Source of the DNA: Phyllobacterium zundukense
GTDB taxonomy: Bacteria; Pseudomonadota; Alphaproteobacteria; Rhizobiales; Rhizobiaceae
Reading direction: 5' to 3'
DNA length: 64,000 nucleotides
NCBI RefSeq assembly: GCF_002764115.1
Contig: NZ_CP017943.1
Span: 372,001 to 436,000 of the forward strand
How positions within the stretch are numbered: position 1 is the stretch's first letter; each line of letters begins with the position of its first letter. Shown here piece after piece: positions 55,516 through 64,000 of the stretch. Under the pieces are notes generated by a model. That model did no database searches. It had not been told where the DNA came from and saw nothing but the letters and a program-made list of their open reading frames with translations. A program made the position numbers and the translations under genes.

Positions 55516-55832
55516 CCCGATTTTGCTCATGGACAATGCACCGAGCCTAATACAATCGATTTGCCGGCCCGACGAGGGTGTCGAGGTGGCAGGTCTGCCA
55601 AAACAATGCGTTTGACGTTTCAGCGCGTCTACATGCCAACAGCGAAGCTATGTGCAGCGACCAGTGCAGGCCGCTGAAAATAGGCGTCGCGATAGGCCCC
55701 AGAAAGAACTTGCGTATGCACTGCAAGATTACTGCGTGAGATCGAATGGTTGGGGCGAAGCGACGGTAAAGCATACTCTAGCCAAACGCGCGTGCGCCTC
55801 CCAAGCCGCCTAATAATAACGAGGAAGTATTC
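55516..55832. other. Leader region upstream of the malyl-CoA lyase operon
   Basis: No gene seen. Only GAGGAAG before the mcl start is clear. No obvious promoter or RNA fold was identified. Confidence 0.35.
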
Positions 55833-56774
55833 ATGAGCCATACTATCAACCACCTGCGCAAGCTTCGCCTGCAGCGCAGCGAGCTTGCCGTACCGGGCTC
55901 AAATCCGGAGATGATCGAAAAGGCCGCCAATTCGGAGGCCGACTACATCTTCCTCGACATTGAGGATGCAGTGGCGCCGCCGGACAAGGAGCGCGCCCGC
56001 GCCAATATCGTCCAGGCACTCAACCAGATCGACTGGCGCGGCCGCGGCAAGACCATCTCCGTACGCATCAACGGCCTCGACACCCATTATATGTATCGTG
56101 ACGTCGTCGACCTCATGGAACAGGCGGGTGACCGGATCGACACGCTGCTCGTACCGAAAGTCGGCGTGCCCGCCGATCTCTACATGGTCGAAGCCATGGT
56201 CAACCAGATCGAGATCGCCCGTGGCTTCAAAACCCGTGTCGGCCTCGAGGCGCTGATCGAGACCGCACTCGGCATGGCCAATGTCGAGGCCATCGCGGCC
56301 TTCGGCGGCCGGCTCGAGGCGATGCATTTCGGCGTTGCCGACTATGCCGCAAGCCTCAAGGCCCGCACCGTCAACATCGGCGGTCTCAATCCTGACTACC
56401 CCGGCGACCAATGGCATTTTGGCCTGTCGCGCATGACGGTGGCCTGCCGCGCCTATGGCCTGCGCGCCATCGACGGACCGTTCGGCGATTTCTCCGATCC
56501 TGATGGTTACAAGGACGCCGCCCGCCGCGCCGCGGCGCTGGGTATTGAAGGCAAGTGGGCCATCCATCTGAGCCAGATCGCGCTCGCCAACGACATCTTC
56601 TCGCCGCCCGAGAAGGAGGTCGATCGCGCCCGCCGCATCATCGACGCTCTCAAGGTCGCCGAAAGCCAGGGCAAGGGTGCCGCGTCGCTCGACGGCAAGA
56701 TGATCGATGCCGCATCGGAGCGCATGGCGCGCAACGTGCTCGCCACCCACGACGCCATCACCGCCGGCCGCTGA
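55833..56774 (+). CDS. mcl: L-malyl-CoA / beta-methylmalyl-CoA lyase
   Basis: 313 residues, HpcH/HpaI (CitE-like) barrel: RSELAVPGSNPEMIEKAANS, DYIFLDIEDAVAPPDKERAR (metal Asp/Glu), ISVRINGLDTHYMYRDVVDL, LEALIETALGMANVEAIAAF and GKWAIHLSQIALANDIF. The SHTINHLRKLRLQRSELAVPG start is that of serine-cycle malyl-CoA lyases. Cleaves malyl-CoA into acetyl-CoA and glyoxylate. Directly followed (12 bp) by the malate thiokinase genes. GC-rich codons with strong bias imply high expression or a different origin from flanking regions. Confidence 0.92.
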   Translation: MSHTINHLRKLRLQRSELAVPGSNPEMIEKAANSEADYIFLDIEDAVAPPDKERARANIVQALNQIDWRGRGKTISVRINGLDTHYMYRDVVDLMEQAGDRIDTLLVPKVGVPADLYMVEAMVNQIEIARGFKTRVGLEALIETALGMANVEAIAAFGGRLEAMHFGVADYAASLKARTVNIGGLNPDYPGDQWHFGLSRMTVACRAYGLRAIDGPFGDFSDPDGYKDAARRAAALGIEGKWAIHLSQIALANDIFSPPEKEVDRARRIIDALKVAESQGKGAASLDGKMIDAASERMARNVLATHDAITAGR

Positions 56775-56786
56775 GAGGAGGACGAT

Positions 56787-57971
56787 TTGGACATTCACGA
56801 ATATCAGGCCAAGGAACTTCTGTCCCGCTACCAGATCCAAATTCCGCGCGGCGGGCTGGCCTACAGCCCCGAGCAGGCGGCCTATCGCGCGAGCGAGATC
56901 GGCGGCGACCGCTGGATAGTGAAGGCGCAGATCCATTCCGGCGCGCGCGGCAAGGCGGGCGGCATCAAGCTCTGCTCCTCTGACCATGAGATCGTCGAGG
57001 CTGCCGATGCCATGCTGGGCGCCAAGCTGGTGACGCACCAGACTGGGCCGCAGGGCAAGCTGGTCAGCCGCCTCTATATCGAGGAGGCGATGGACATCGA
57101 ACGCGAGATCTATCTCGGCTTTGTGCTCGACCGCAAATCCGAGCGTATCATGATTATCGCCTCGTCCTCGGGCGGCATGGAGATCGAAGAGATCGCCGAG
57201 GCTGAGCCCGACTCGATCATTCGCGCCACCGTCGATCCCGGCGTTGGCATGCAGGACTTCCAGGCCCGCGAGATCGCATTCGGGCTGGGCATCGACAATG
57301 CTCTGATCGGCCGCGCGACGCAGACGCTGCTCGGTTGCTATCGCGCCTTCGTCGACTATGACGCCGCAATGTTGGAGATCAATCCGTTGGTCGTGACCCG
57401 CCGCGGCGACCTCGTGGCGCTCGACGCCAAGATGAGCTTCGACGAGAACGCGCTCTTCCGACGGCCGCACATTGCCGAGATGCGCGACAAGAGCCAGGAA
57501 GACCAGCGCGAGACCTTCGCTTCCGACCGCGGCCTCTCCTATGTCGGTCTCGACGGCAATATCGGCTGCATCATCAATGGTGCGGGGCTCGCCATGGCGA
57601 CCATGGACATGATCAAGATCGCCGGAGGCGAGCCCGCGAACTTCCTCGATATCGGCGGCGGCGCTTCGCCTGAACGCGTGGCTAAATCCTTCCGCGCCGT
57701 GTTGCGGGACAGAAACGTCGAGACGATCCTCGTCAACATCTTCGCCGGCATCAACCGCTGCGACTGGGTCGCCGAGGGCGTGATCAAGGCGCTCAGGGAA
57801 GTCGGCGTCCCGGTCCCGCTCGTCGTCCGGTTGTCGGGGACCAACATGGAGGAAGGCCGCCGCATCCTCGCCAAGTCAGGCGAAGATATCATCGTTGCGG
57901 AAACGCTTGCGGAGGCTGCCGACAAGGCCGTTGGCGCGTGGCGCGCCTTCGCCGCAAACAAGGCTGCTTGA
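56787..57971 (+). CDS. mtkA: Malate-CoA ligase (malate thiokinase) beta subunit
   Basis: 394 residues, starting at TTG 56787 ([20 protein letters not shown]) with GAGGAGG eight bases upstream. ATP-grasp and CoA-ligase domains as in Suc[61 protein letters not shown], and [15 protein letters not shown]. Sequence resembles MtkA rather than housekeeping SucC. It activates malate to malyl-CoA together with the alpha subunit. Confidence 0.9.
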   Translation: MDIHEYQAKELLSRYQIQIPRGGLAYSPEQAAYRASEIGGDRWIVKAQIHSGARGKAGGIKLCSSDHEIVEAADAMLGAKLVTHQTGPQGKLVSRLYIEEAMDIEREIYLGFVLDRKSERIMIIASSSGGMEIEEIAEAEPDSIIRATVDPGVGMQDFQAREIAFGLGIDNALIGRATQTLLGCYRAFVDYDAAMLEINPLVVTRRGDLVALDAKMSFDENALFRRPHIAEMRDKSQEDQRETFASDRGLSYVGLDGNIGCIINGAGLAMATMDMIKIAGGEPANFLDIGGGASPERVAKSFRAVLRDRNVETILVNIFAGINRCDWVAEGVIKALREVGVPVPLVVRLSGTNMEEGRRILAKSGEDIIVAETLAEAADKAVGAWRAFAANKAA

Positions 57972-57984
57972 GGGAGTTCGAGAC

Positions 57985-58884
57985 ATGTCCATTCTACTCG
58001 ACAAGAATACCCGCGTCATCGTACAGGGCTTTACCGGCAAGATCGGCAGCTTCCATGCCGAGGACATGAATCGCTATGGCACCAATGTCGTCGGCGGCGT
58101 CACCCCCGGCAAGGGCGGCCAGACTCATCTCGGCATGCCGGTCTTCAATACGGTGAAGAGCGCGGTGCAGGAAACCGGCGCGGACGCCTCGATCGTCTTC
58201 GTGCCGCCGCCCTTCGCGGCCGACTCCATCATGGAGGCGGCGGATGCCGGTATCCGGCTCTGCGTCTGCATCACCGACGGAATTCCCTCCCAGGACATGA
58301 TCAGGGTCAAGCGATACATGAGGCGCTATCGCTACGAGGATCGCATGACCCTGATCGGGCCGAACTGCGCGGGCATGATCACACCGGGCCAGGCGATGAT
58401 GGGAATCATGCCGGGCTCGATCTACCTGCCGGGCCGCATCGGCATCGTCGGCCGTTCGGGCACGCTCGGCTATGAGGCGGCAAGCCAGATGAAGGCGCTC
58501 GGCATCGGTGTATCGACTTCGGTCGGCATCGGCGGTGATCCAGTTAACGGCTCGTCCTTCAAGGACATGCTGGAGCTCTTCGAGAAGGACCCGAACACCG
58601 ATGCGGTGCTGATGATCGGTGAGATCGGCGGTCCGCAGGAAGCTGAAGCCGCGACCTGGGCGCGCGGCAATATGAAGAAACCGCTGATCGCCTACATCGC
58701 GGGTCTCTCCGCACCAAAGGGTCGCCGCATGGGCCATGCCGGCGCGATCATCTCCGCCTTCGGGGAATCGGCGCAGGAAAAAGTCGAGATCCTCAAGAGC
58801 GCCGGTGTGACCATTGTGCCGACGCCGTCGTCCTTCGGCGCCACGGTGGCTGGCGTTTTGCAGCGTCGGCCGGATGCCGCTTAA
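57985..58884 (+). CDS. mtkB: Malate-CoA ligase (malate thiokinase) alpha subunit
   Basis: 299 residues from MSILLDKNTRVIVQGFTGKI (GAGGGAG ten bases before). CoA-binding VQGFTGKIGSFHAEDM, the phosphohistidine His in PKGRRMGHAGAIISA, and GNPVNG-like GGDPVNGSSFKDML. Thirteen bases after mtkA. The three-gene operon gives malate plus ATP/CoA to malyl-CoA to acetyl-CoA plus glyoxylate: a compact serine-cycle module with no other serine-cycle genes in the window. Confidence 0.92.
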   Translation: MSILLDKNTRVIVQGFTGKIGSFHAEDMNRYGTNVVGGVTPGKGGQTHLGMPVFNTVKSAVQETGADASIVFVPPPFAADSIMEAADAGIRLCVCITDGIPSQDMIRVKRYMRRYRYEDRMTLIGPNCAGMITPGQAMMGIMPGSIYLPGRIGIVGRSGTLGYEAASQMKALGIGVSTSVGIGGDPVNGSSFKDMLELFEKDPNTDAVLMIGEIGGPQEAEAATWARGNMKKPLIAYIAGLSAPKGRRMGHAGAIISAFGESAQEKVEILKSAGVTIVPTPSSFGATVAGVLQRRPDAA

Positions 58885-59659
58885 GCGCGGAAGACCCTAG
58901 TGCCGGCGACCCTGCGCCGGCATCTTCGGGTAAGCGTGCTTTCGTCCACGGCTAAGCCAGCAAGCATAAATGCGGCACCCGAATGTTCCAGGGATGAGTG
59001 AATAATTTCAGAGCCAATGCCAAGCATCTCAATCCGATGCTGTATAGATACTGTCTGCTTGCACTTATCCGTCACGAGTGTGAGTTATTTTGTAAGATCT
59101 TTCATTTTTCTCCGTAAATTGACGGAAAGACAAACGGACAGCCGCAGCACTCGAGACATAGACCAACCCCAATCGGGGACTTTCTGTCCTAGGCGCCAGG
59201 GAAGGTGGGTGGCTTCCCGCCACGCTAGATAGGTGGCGCGCGGATGCGTTCTAAATCACGGTCTGGCTCTCGCTCAATATGCTTCACGCTCTCTCCGCGT
59301 CTATGTGATTTCTTCCTGCGCCAGAAGAGGAGAGCGGCATTCTATTCAGCGCAACCCCGATGACTAATGGCCCGTACGTAGAGCCCCCCCGGTTTGCAGC
59401 CCATCCTGGTGATTGCTGGCGCGTCAGACCCCAGCCGCCGACCCTCCACCTGGACCAAGTATATAACCAAAAAAGCGGCCGATCTTGGGCTTGAACGCGA
59501 GCCGTAATGACCTGTTGGCCGAGAGCGCGGAGCTGACAGCGCCGACGGTTTTCCCATTGACCTGATATCCAAGGCGTAAAGGAACGTCACCACGATGACG
59601 AAGAAATGGGTGTAACTTTCTCTGCATTAATTTACGTTTAGCGAAATGATGTAATCATA
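58885..59659. other. Long intergenic region before the branched-chain ABC operon
   Basis: About 775 bases with no supportable gene. A minus-strand frame (59424-59627) reads HPFLRHRGDVPLRLGYQVNG but has no ribosome site and no recognised family. AT content rises after 59600, leading into the promoter at 59660. Confidence 0.4.
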
Positions 59660-59688
59660 TTGACATCGGAAGTCGCATGTTCAATAAT
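59660..59688 (+). promoter_or_regulatory. Sigma-70 promoter of the liv-type operon
   Basis: TTGACA (59660-59665), 17-bp spacer, AATAAT (59683-59688; five of six). The gene start at 59721 follows with GAGGAG about ten bases before it. The best promoter in this part of the window. Confidence 0.75.
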
Positions 59689-59720
59689 CTGTCACAAAGG
59701 AACACGAGGAGCCGACATCT

Positions 59721-61577
59721 ATGGTCAGTACCCGCATCAAAATAGCGATTACCGATGCGTTGATTCTATCTCTGATGCTGGTGGTGATCGTGATATGTGC
59801 CGCTACTCTGTTCGGTTCGAATGGAGCTCGCATAGCAACGTCGATGTCTATTGTTGTCACCGCCTGCGTGGGTCTACAGATCTTCTCCGGCAACACCGGC
59901 ATAGTCTCGTTCGGTCCTGCGGCTTTCGCAGGAGTTGGTGCCTATACGGCTGGCATCCTCACCATGAGCCCAGTGATCCAGAAGACGGCTCTTCCTCACC
60001 TTCCGGCATGGATGGCCGGGTATGGCCTTTCTATTTGGCCATCATTGTTGGTTGCTGCTGTATCAGGATTAATATGGGCTGGCGTGAGCGGAGTAGTTAT
60101 GCGTCGGCTCTCCGGCTCGGCTGCGTCAATCGCGACGCTGGCGTTGCTAATCATTACCTACACAGTATTGGTCGCGACGAAGGATATTACGAGGGGGAGT
60201 CAAACGTTTTACGGCGTCCCACGTAATACCACCCTGGTAGTGGCGGTGATCGTCGCGGCCCTAGCGATTGCGACTGCGCGGGTGTTCCGTGATACAAGAA
60301 GTGGACGTGCCGTCCGCGCCACCCGAGAAGATGAAATAGCGGCGGGCGCAGTCGGAGTAGACGTTCGGGAGGCGAGACTCAAGGCTTGGCTGTTGAGTGG
60401 AACTATCCTATCAGTTGCTGGTGCCTTGATGGCTCAGTTTTTGGGTGCTTTCGGTCCGAAGGACTTCTATTTTGAATTCGGCTTCCTACTGATCTCAATG
60501 CTTATCGTAGGGGGCCTCGGCTCCGTATCGGGTGCGTTGGTTGGTGTGGTCACGATCACAACGATCACTGAGTTTCTTAGAGCGCTCGAAAGTGGTGGCA
60601 ACATCCTCGGATTTACCGTGCCGCCGCTGTATGGACTACCCCTGATTGGGGCGGCGCTTGCAATGATCTTGGTGCTAGGAATTCGGCCTGCCGGACTTGT
60701 CGGCGGACGTGAGCTTGAGGTCTTGAAGCCACCAAGGCCCTCTACAACCGACGTACTCGAAGTGGTGAATCTATTCGGTCACCAGGTCTCGGAAAGCGCG
60801 CCCTCGCTAGTAGCCAATCAACTATCTCGCCATTTCGGCGGTCTCCGAGCCGTGGATGGAGTGTCCTTCGAAGCCAAAGCTGGTCTGATAACCGGGCTTA
60901 TCGGTCCGAATGGCGCGGGCAAAAGCACACTAATCAACCTTCTGACAGGCCAGCTACATCCCAGCGAAGGCCACGTGGCTCTCGGGTCAGGCTTGATCGA
61001 AAAGAAGCTGCCGCACGCAATTGCACGCGCGGGCTTGGCGAGAACTTTTCAGAACCTACGAATCTTCGCTGACATGACGGTTCGTGAAAACGTTCTTGTT
61101 GCGGCTGAGGCATGCACTACAGATGCGTCCCTTGCTGCACGACGCACAGACGACGCGTTGCGCCGTTTTGGACTTGAAGAATTAGGTGACCGGCTGGCTG
61201 GTAGCCTTCCATATGGAAAGCGGCGTCTGGTCGAAATTGCCCGGGCGCTCGCCACTGGCCCCAGTTTTTTGCTGCTAGACGAACCCGCCGCAGGAATGAA
61301 TCCGGCCGAGACCAAAGAACTCGTGACAAGGTTGGCAGCACTGCGCGCGGACACAGGTATGGGCATCCTTGTTGTCGAACACGATTTGCATCTCATCATG
61401 TCTCTTAGCGACTCTATCGTCGTTATTGATCGCGGTAAGCGCATCGCCTTTGGGTCGCCAGACGCGGTTAGAACCGATCCCGCCGTTATAGCAGCTTATC
61501 TCGGCAGTAAGAGAATGAGTGACGGACGAAAAAAACAACATAATGAGACTTCGGTCAGCGAAGCGAAAATCTCCTAA
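59721..61577 (+). CDS. Fused LivM permease-LivG ATPase of a branched-chain amino acid-type ABC transporter
   Basis: 618 residues. Residues 1-330 form a LivM permease ([79 protein letters not shown]). From about 350 follows a LivG ATPase with Walker [31 protein letters not shown], signature [16 protein letters not shown], Walker [13 protein letters not shown] and switch His [10 protein letters not shown]. The fusion is found in some rhizobial hydrophobic amino acid systems. First gene of the operon; the binding protein start lies 16 bp after its stop. Confidence 0.92.
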   Translation: MVSTRIKIAITDALILSLMLVVIVICAATLFGSNGARIATSMSIVVTACVGLQIFSGNTGIVSFGPAAFAGVGAYTAGILTMSPVIQKTALPHLPAWMAGYGLSIWPSLLVAAVSGLIWAGVSGVVMRRLSGSAASIATLALLIITYTVLVATKDITRGSQTFYGVPRNTTLVVAVIVAALAIATARVFRDTRSGRAVRATREDEIAAGAVGVDVREARLKAWLLSGTILSVAGALMAQFLGAFGPKDFYFEFGFLLISMLIVGGLGSVSGALVGVVTITTITEFLRALESGGNILGFTVPPLYGLPLIGAALAMILVLGIRPAGLVGGRELEVLKPPRPSTTDVLEVVNLFGHQVSESAPSLVANQLSRHFGGLRAVDGVSFEAKAGLITGLIGPNGAGKSTLINLLTGQLHPSEGHVALGSGLIEKKLPHAIARAGLARTFQNLRIFADMTVRENVLVAAEACTTDASLAARRTDDALRRFGLEELGDRLAGSLPYGKRRLVEIARALATGPSFLLLDEPAAGMNPAETKELVTRLAALRADTGMGILVVEHDLHLIMSLSDSIVVIDRGKRIAFGSPDAVRTDPAVIAAYLGSKRMSDGRKKQHNETSVSEAKIS

Positions 61578-61593
61578 GAAGGGAACTCTAGAC

Positions 61594-62757
61594 ATGAACA
61601 ATATTAAGTATCCGCGTGCGCTAGCAGGTTTCGCAGCAATGGCGCTTATGCTCGGAGCAGGAACATCATATGGCGCTGAATTCAAGATTGGTGCCGCCAC
61701 CGCCCAGACCGGTGCGCTTGCACCATTCGACCAGCCGGGACTTGGCGGCTTCATGCTGGGGATCAAGGATCTCAATGCGAATGGTGGCCTCGGAGGCATG
61801 GCGAAGATCGTTGTTGAGGCTATCGATACCCGGTCAGACACAGCAGCGACGGTAAACGCTGCTCAGCAACTGATTGATAATGGCGCCCAGGTGCTGATTA
61901 CACCCGCCGATGCCGATCCGTCTATCGCCGCAGGCCAAATCGCTCAGGCGGCGGGTATCCCGGTGCTTAACCTCGCGGGCTCTCCGACCCTTCCGCTGGC
62001 CGTCGGAGATTACATGTTCATCTCCTATCCTTCCAATAACCTTCAGGCATCCGCGCTGGCCACTTACGCCGTCGAAACTGGGTACAAGAAGGCTTTCATT
62101 CTGAAGTCGCCCGACACAGACTACACTCTTACATTCCCACAGTATTTTGCAGAGGCTTTTAAGGCCAAAGGCGGAACTGTGGTTGGTGAAGCGGTATACG
62201 CCATGGGGCAGCCCGATTTTTCTGCCGTGGTCGCGCAGATTAAGGGTATGGCCGAACAGCCTGACGTTATTATGACGGCAGCCTATGAACCTGACTTCCC
62301 TGCTTTTATTAAGCAATTGCGCGGTGCCGGCGTCACAATTCCGGTTCTGGGTTGCGACTCCATCGGCACTCCCACCGTCTATGGACTGGGCTCTGCCGTC
62401 GACGGCGTCATATATTCGTCTGCAGGCTTCCCTACGCCCGGAAGTAGTATGGAAGCATTCAACAAGCGGTTCAAAGACGAGACAGGCCGAGTCGCTGAGA
62501 CCTCGTATGAAGCTTCTGGGTACGAACTTGCACAGTTACTGGATGCAGCGGCTCGACAGGCCGGGTCCGTTGAGCCATCCAAAATAAGAGACGCATTAGC
62601 AAATTTGAAGGATGTGCAAACCGTCCTCAGCAAGGTGACCTATGCTGGCACCGAACGTGTTCCGTTGCGAGACATAGCCATAATTCGAATTCACGGCGGA
62701 ACTCCCACTTTCGTTAAGACGATCCGCCCCGCGGTGTCCGATATACCTAAGCCTTGA
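61594..62757 (+). CDS. Branched-chain amino acid-type periplasmic binding protein (LivJ/LivK family)
   Basis: 387 residues from MNNIKYPRALAGFAAMALML, where a signal peptide starts (cleavage after SYGA); the longer frame from 61519 overlaps the ATPase gene. Type I periplasmic fold: FKIGAATAQTGALAPFDQPG, GAQVLITPADADPSIAAGQI, FVLKSPDTDY-like IL KSPDTDYTLTFPQYF, and PVLGCDSIGTPTVYGLGSAV. Ligand may be a branched-chain amino acid, amide or aromatic acid. Followed by livF with the stop and a TTG start overlapping. Confidence 0.92.
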   Translation: MNNIKYPRALAGFAAMALMLGAGTSYGAEFKIGAATAQTGALAPFDQPGLGGFMLGIKDLNANGGLGGMAKIVVEAIDTRSDTAATVNAAQQLIDNGAQVLITPADADPSIAAGQIAQAAGIPVLNLAGSPTLPLAVGDYMFISYPSNNLQASALATYAVETGYKKAFILKSPDTDYTLTFPQYFAEAFKAKGGTVVGEAVYAMGQPDFSAVVAQIKGMAEQPDVIMTAAYEPDFPAFIKQLRGAGVTIPVLGCDSIGTPTVYGLGSAVDGVIYSSAGFPTPGSSMEAFNKRFKDETGRVAETSYEASGYELAQLLDAAARQAGSVEPSKIRDALANLKDVQTVLSKVTYAGTERVPLRDIAIIRIHGGTPTFVKTIRPAVSDIPKP

Positions 62758-62771
62758 ACGGAATAACACCA

Positions 62772-63476
62772 ATGCTTCGCGTCGAGGGAATGAAAATACG
62801 CTATGGAGCGGTTGAGGCAGTTCATGGAGTTGACCTCTGGGTTTCGAAAGGTGAACTCGTGACGCTGATTGGCGCTAACGGTGCCGGCAAGAGCTCTATT
62901 CTTGCCGGTATATCCGGTCACGTCCCGCCATCTGAAGGAAAAGTTTCGCTATTTGGCGATCCAGTGACGGGTAGGTCCGCCGATGCGGTGGCCCGCATGG
63001 GCGTTGCTCTTACCCCGGAAGGCCGCCGAATTTTCGCACACCTCACCGTGAGCGAAAATCTCCACCTGGGTGGGGCGGCATTTGCAAGTGGCGAGGAACT
63101 TGCTGCCCGTCGCGAGGCGATGCTCGTCCGCTTTCCGATCCTTGCCGAGCGGATTGATCAAAAGGCTGGAAGCCTATCGGGTGGTGAGCAGCAGATGCTT
63201 GCGATTGCGCGATCGTTAATGAGCCAGCCTCGTCTGCTGTTGCTCGATGAGCCGTCACTGGGGCTGGCGCCGCAAACCATTGATAAGGTTTATGATCTTG
63301 TCGAAGAGCTGCAAAGAGAAGGACTGACCATTCTGCTTGTCGAACAAAACGTTGAACTAGCGTTATCGGTGGCGGATCGAGGTTACGTCATTGCAAATGG
63401 CCGTATCGCGCTAAGCGGCACAGCATCCGAACTCGCCGGGTCGGACCTTGTCCGACAGGCTTATCTGGCAATCTAG
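62772..63476 (+). CDS. livF: LivF-type ABC transporter ATP-binding protein
   Basis: 234 residues from MLRVEGMKIRYGAVEAVHG. Walker A LIGANGAGKSSILAGISG, signature SLSGGEQQMLAIARSL, Walker B LLLDEPSLGLAP and VEQNVELALSVADRGYV. The ATG at 62772 with ACGGA upstream is preferred to a TTG at 62754 that overlaps the previous stop. Pairs with the fused LivG half as heterodimeric ATPase. Confidence 0.92.
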   Translation: MLRVEGMKIRYGAVEAVHGVDLWVSKGELVTLIGANGAGKSSILAGISGHVPPSEGKVSLFGDPVTGRSADAVARMGVALTPEGRRIFAHLTVSENLHLGGAAFASGEELAARREAMLVRFPILAERIDQKAGSLSGGEQQMLAIARSLMSQPRLLLLDEPSLGLAPQTIDKVYDLVEELQREGLTILLVEQNVELALSVADRGYVIANGRIALSGTASELAGSDLVRQAYLAI

Positions 63477-63485
63477 GAGGTTGAA

Positions 63486-64000
63486 ATGGAATTCCTCCAA
63501 TATGTGGTCAACATTCTGAGTTTGGGCGGTATTTACGCACTCTTGGCCCTTGGTCTGGCGATTGTATTTTCAATCGTCGGTCTGATCAATTTCGCGCATG
63601 GCGAGATAATGACGATATCGGGTTATCTTATCGTGCTTTCGTTGTCTCTCGGCATCCCTCTTCCGCTAGGTCTCATCATTGCGGTGGCCGGCGGCGCGGT
63701 CACCGCAATTCTCATGGACCGAGTAGCGTTCCGTCCGATGCGTTCTGCGTCGGTAACAACCCTCCTCATCACGAGTTTCGCAGTGAGCACCATCATCAAG
63801 GTGCTCCTACAAAATGGAGTTTCGGCTCGAGCAAAGCCTGTTGCGCTGCCAGAATGGATGTCTGGCACCGTCCAATTCTCAGGTTTTCAAATCGGTGTGG
63901 TTCCGTTGACGTCGATCATTCTAACGGTTGCCGTCCTGGTCTGTCTCGACATCTTTTTGCGGAAAACCACCTTGGGAATCGCGATGCGCGCCGCATCGGA
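63486..64000 (+). CDS. livH: LivH-type ABC transporter permease, 3' end outside window
   Basis: 171 codons visible from MEFLQYVVNILSLGGIYALL with AGGAGG at 63476-63481, five bases before the ATG. Hydrophobic helices typical of LivH follow: LALGLAIVFSIVGLINFAHG (the conserved NFAHGE), LPLGLIIAVAGGAVTAILM and the VTTLLITSFAVSTIIKVLL segment. Completes the operon as partner of the LivM half. Truncated by the window edge. Confidence 0.93.
   Translation, partial: MEFLQYVVNILSLGGIYALLALGLAIVFSIVGLINFAHGEIMTISGYLIVLSLSLGIPLPLGLIIAVAGGAVTAILMDRVAFRPMRSASVTTLLITSFAVSTIIKVLLQNGVSARAKPVALPEWMSGTVQFSGFQIGVVPLTSIILTVAVLVCLDIFLRKTTLGIAMRAAS

Noticed and set aside
55899..57470. Minus-strand open frame of 523 codons
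   Set aside because: Antisense to mcl and mtkA, caused by strong codon bias.
59424..59627. 67-codon minus-strand frame before the liv-type operon
   Set aside because: No ribosome site and no family match; kept only as a note in the intergenic entry.

Overview
The window reads as part of a plasmid from a Rhizobiaceae member (Rhizobium, Agrobacterium, Neorhizobium or Ensifer type). The evidence is a quorum-sensing-controlled conjugation block of the Ti/Sym-plasmid kind (traG-traD-traC, oriT with a tra box, traA-traF-traB-traH, traM, traR), an opine-type arginine/ornithine catabolic operon, a rhizobial bioDAZ-bioR locus and several rhizobial accessory gene families. Species and plasmid cannot be fixed from the window alone; the replication (repABC), traI and trb genes lie outside it.

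Layout. 1-11.8 kb (minus strand): one long operon starting with a GntR regulator, then an ABC uptake system for a basic or opine-like amino acid, an enolase-superfamily enzyme, a three-subunit FAD/Fe-S amine oxidoreductase, a frameshifted RidA, an arginase tail fused in frame to ornithine cyclodeaminase, a CtlX-type citrulline hydrolase and a dimethylargininase (cut by the window start). 11.9-17.7 kb: accessory stretch with a decayed resolvase, a PIN toxin-antitoxin pair, a double cold-shock-domain protein, small orphan genes, a relaxase relic and an AbiF-type abortive-infection gene with a candidate structured RNA and promoter just upstream. 17.7-21.1 kb: FkbM methyltransferase, GGDEF/EAL protein and a secreted molybdopterin-fold protein. 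21.1-25.1 kb: decaying biotin operon (bioB stub, IS110 relic, bioD, bioA, frameshifted bioZ) beside an intact bioR and its binding boxes. 25.1-28.6 kb: graveyard of mobile-element genes (VapC, ArdC twice, cation-efflux fragment) with live small genes (DUF736, WGR).

28.9-38.6 kb: the conjugation block. Between traH and traM lies a roughly 200-nt strongly structured element that looks like an orphan HEARO/omega-RNA (the guide RNA of IscB transposons) without any nuclease gene. 38.6-41.3 kb: an operon of an MFS exporter, an unknown 119-residue protein and a PmtA-like methyltransferase. A hairpin repeat occurs three times here and once more at 3.0 kb, next to broken genes.

41.6-55.5 kb: an amine/amino-acid catabolic region (aspartase, aldehyde dehydrogenase, class III aminotransferase, FAD oxidase, glutamine-synthetase-like ligase, N-formylglutamate amidohydrolase-like and isochorismatase-like hydrolases) with a GlxA/AraC regulator and two convergent RpiR paralogues. 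The gene set resembles a gamma-glutamylated amine pathway of the Puu kind. 55.8-58.9 kb: malyl-CoA lyase and malate thiokinase (mcl-mtkA-mtkB). 59.7 kb to the end: a branched-chain-type ABC uptake operon with a fused LivM-LivG protein.

All functional calls are from reading the sequence. No database search was run.
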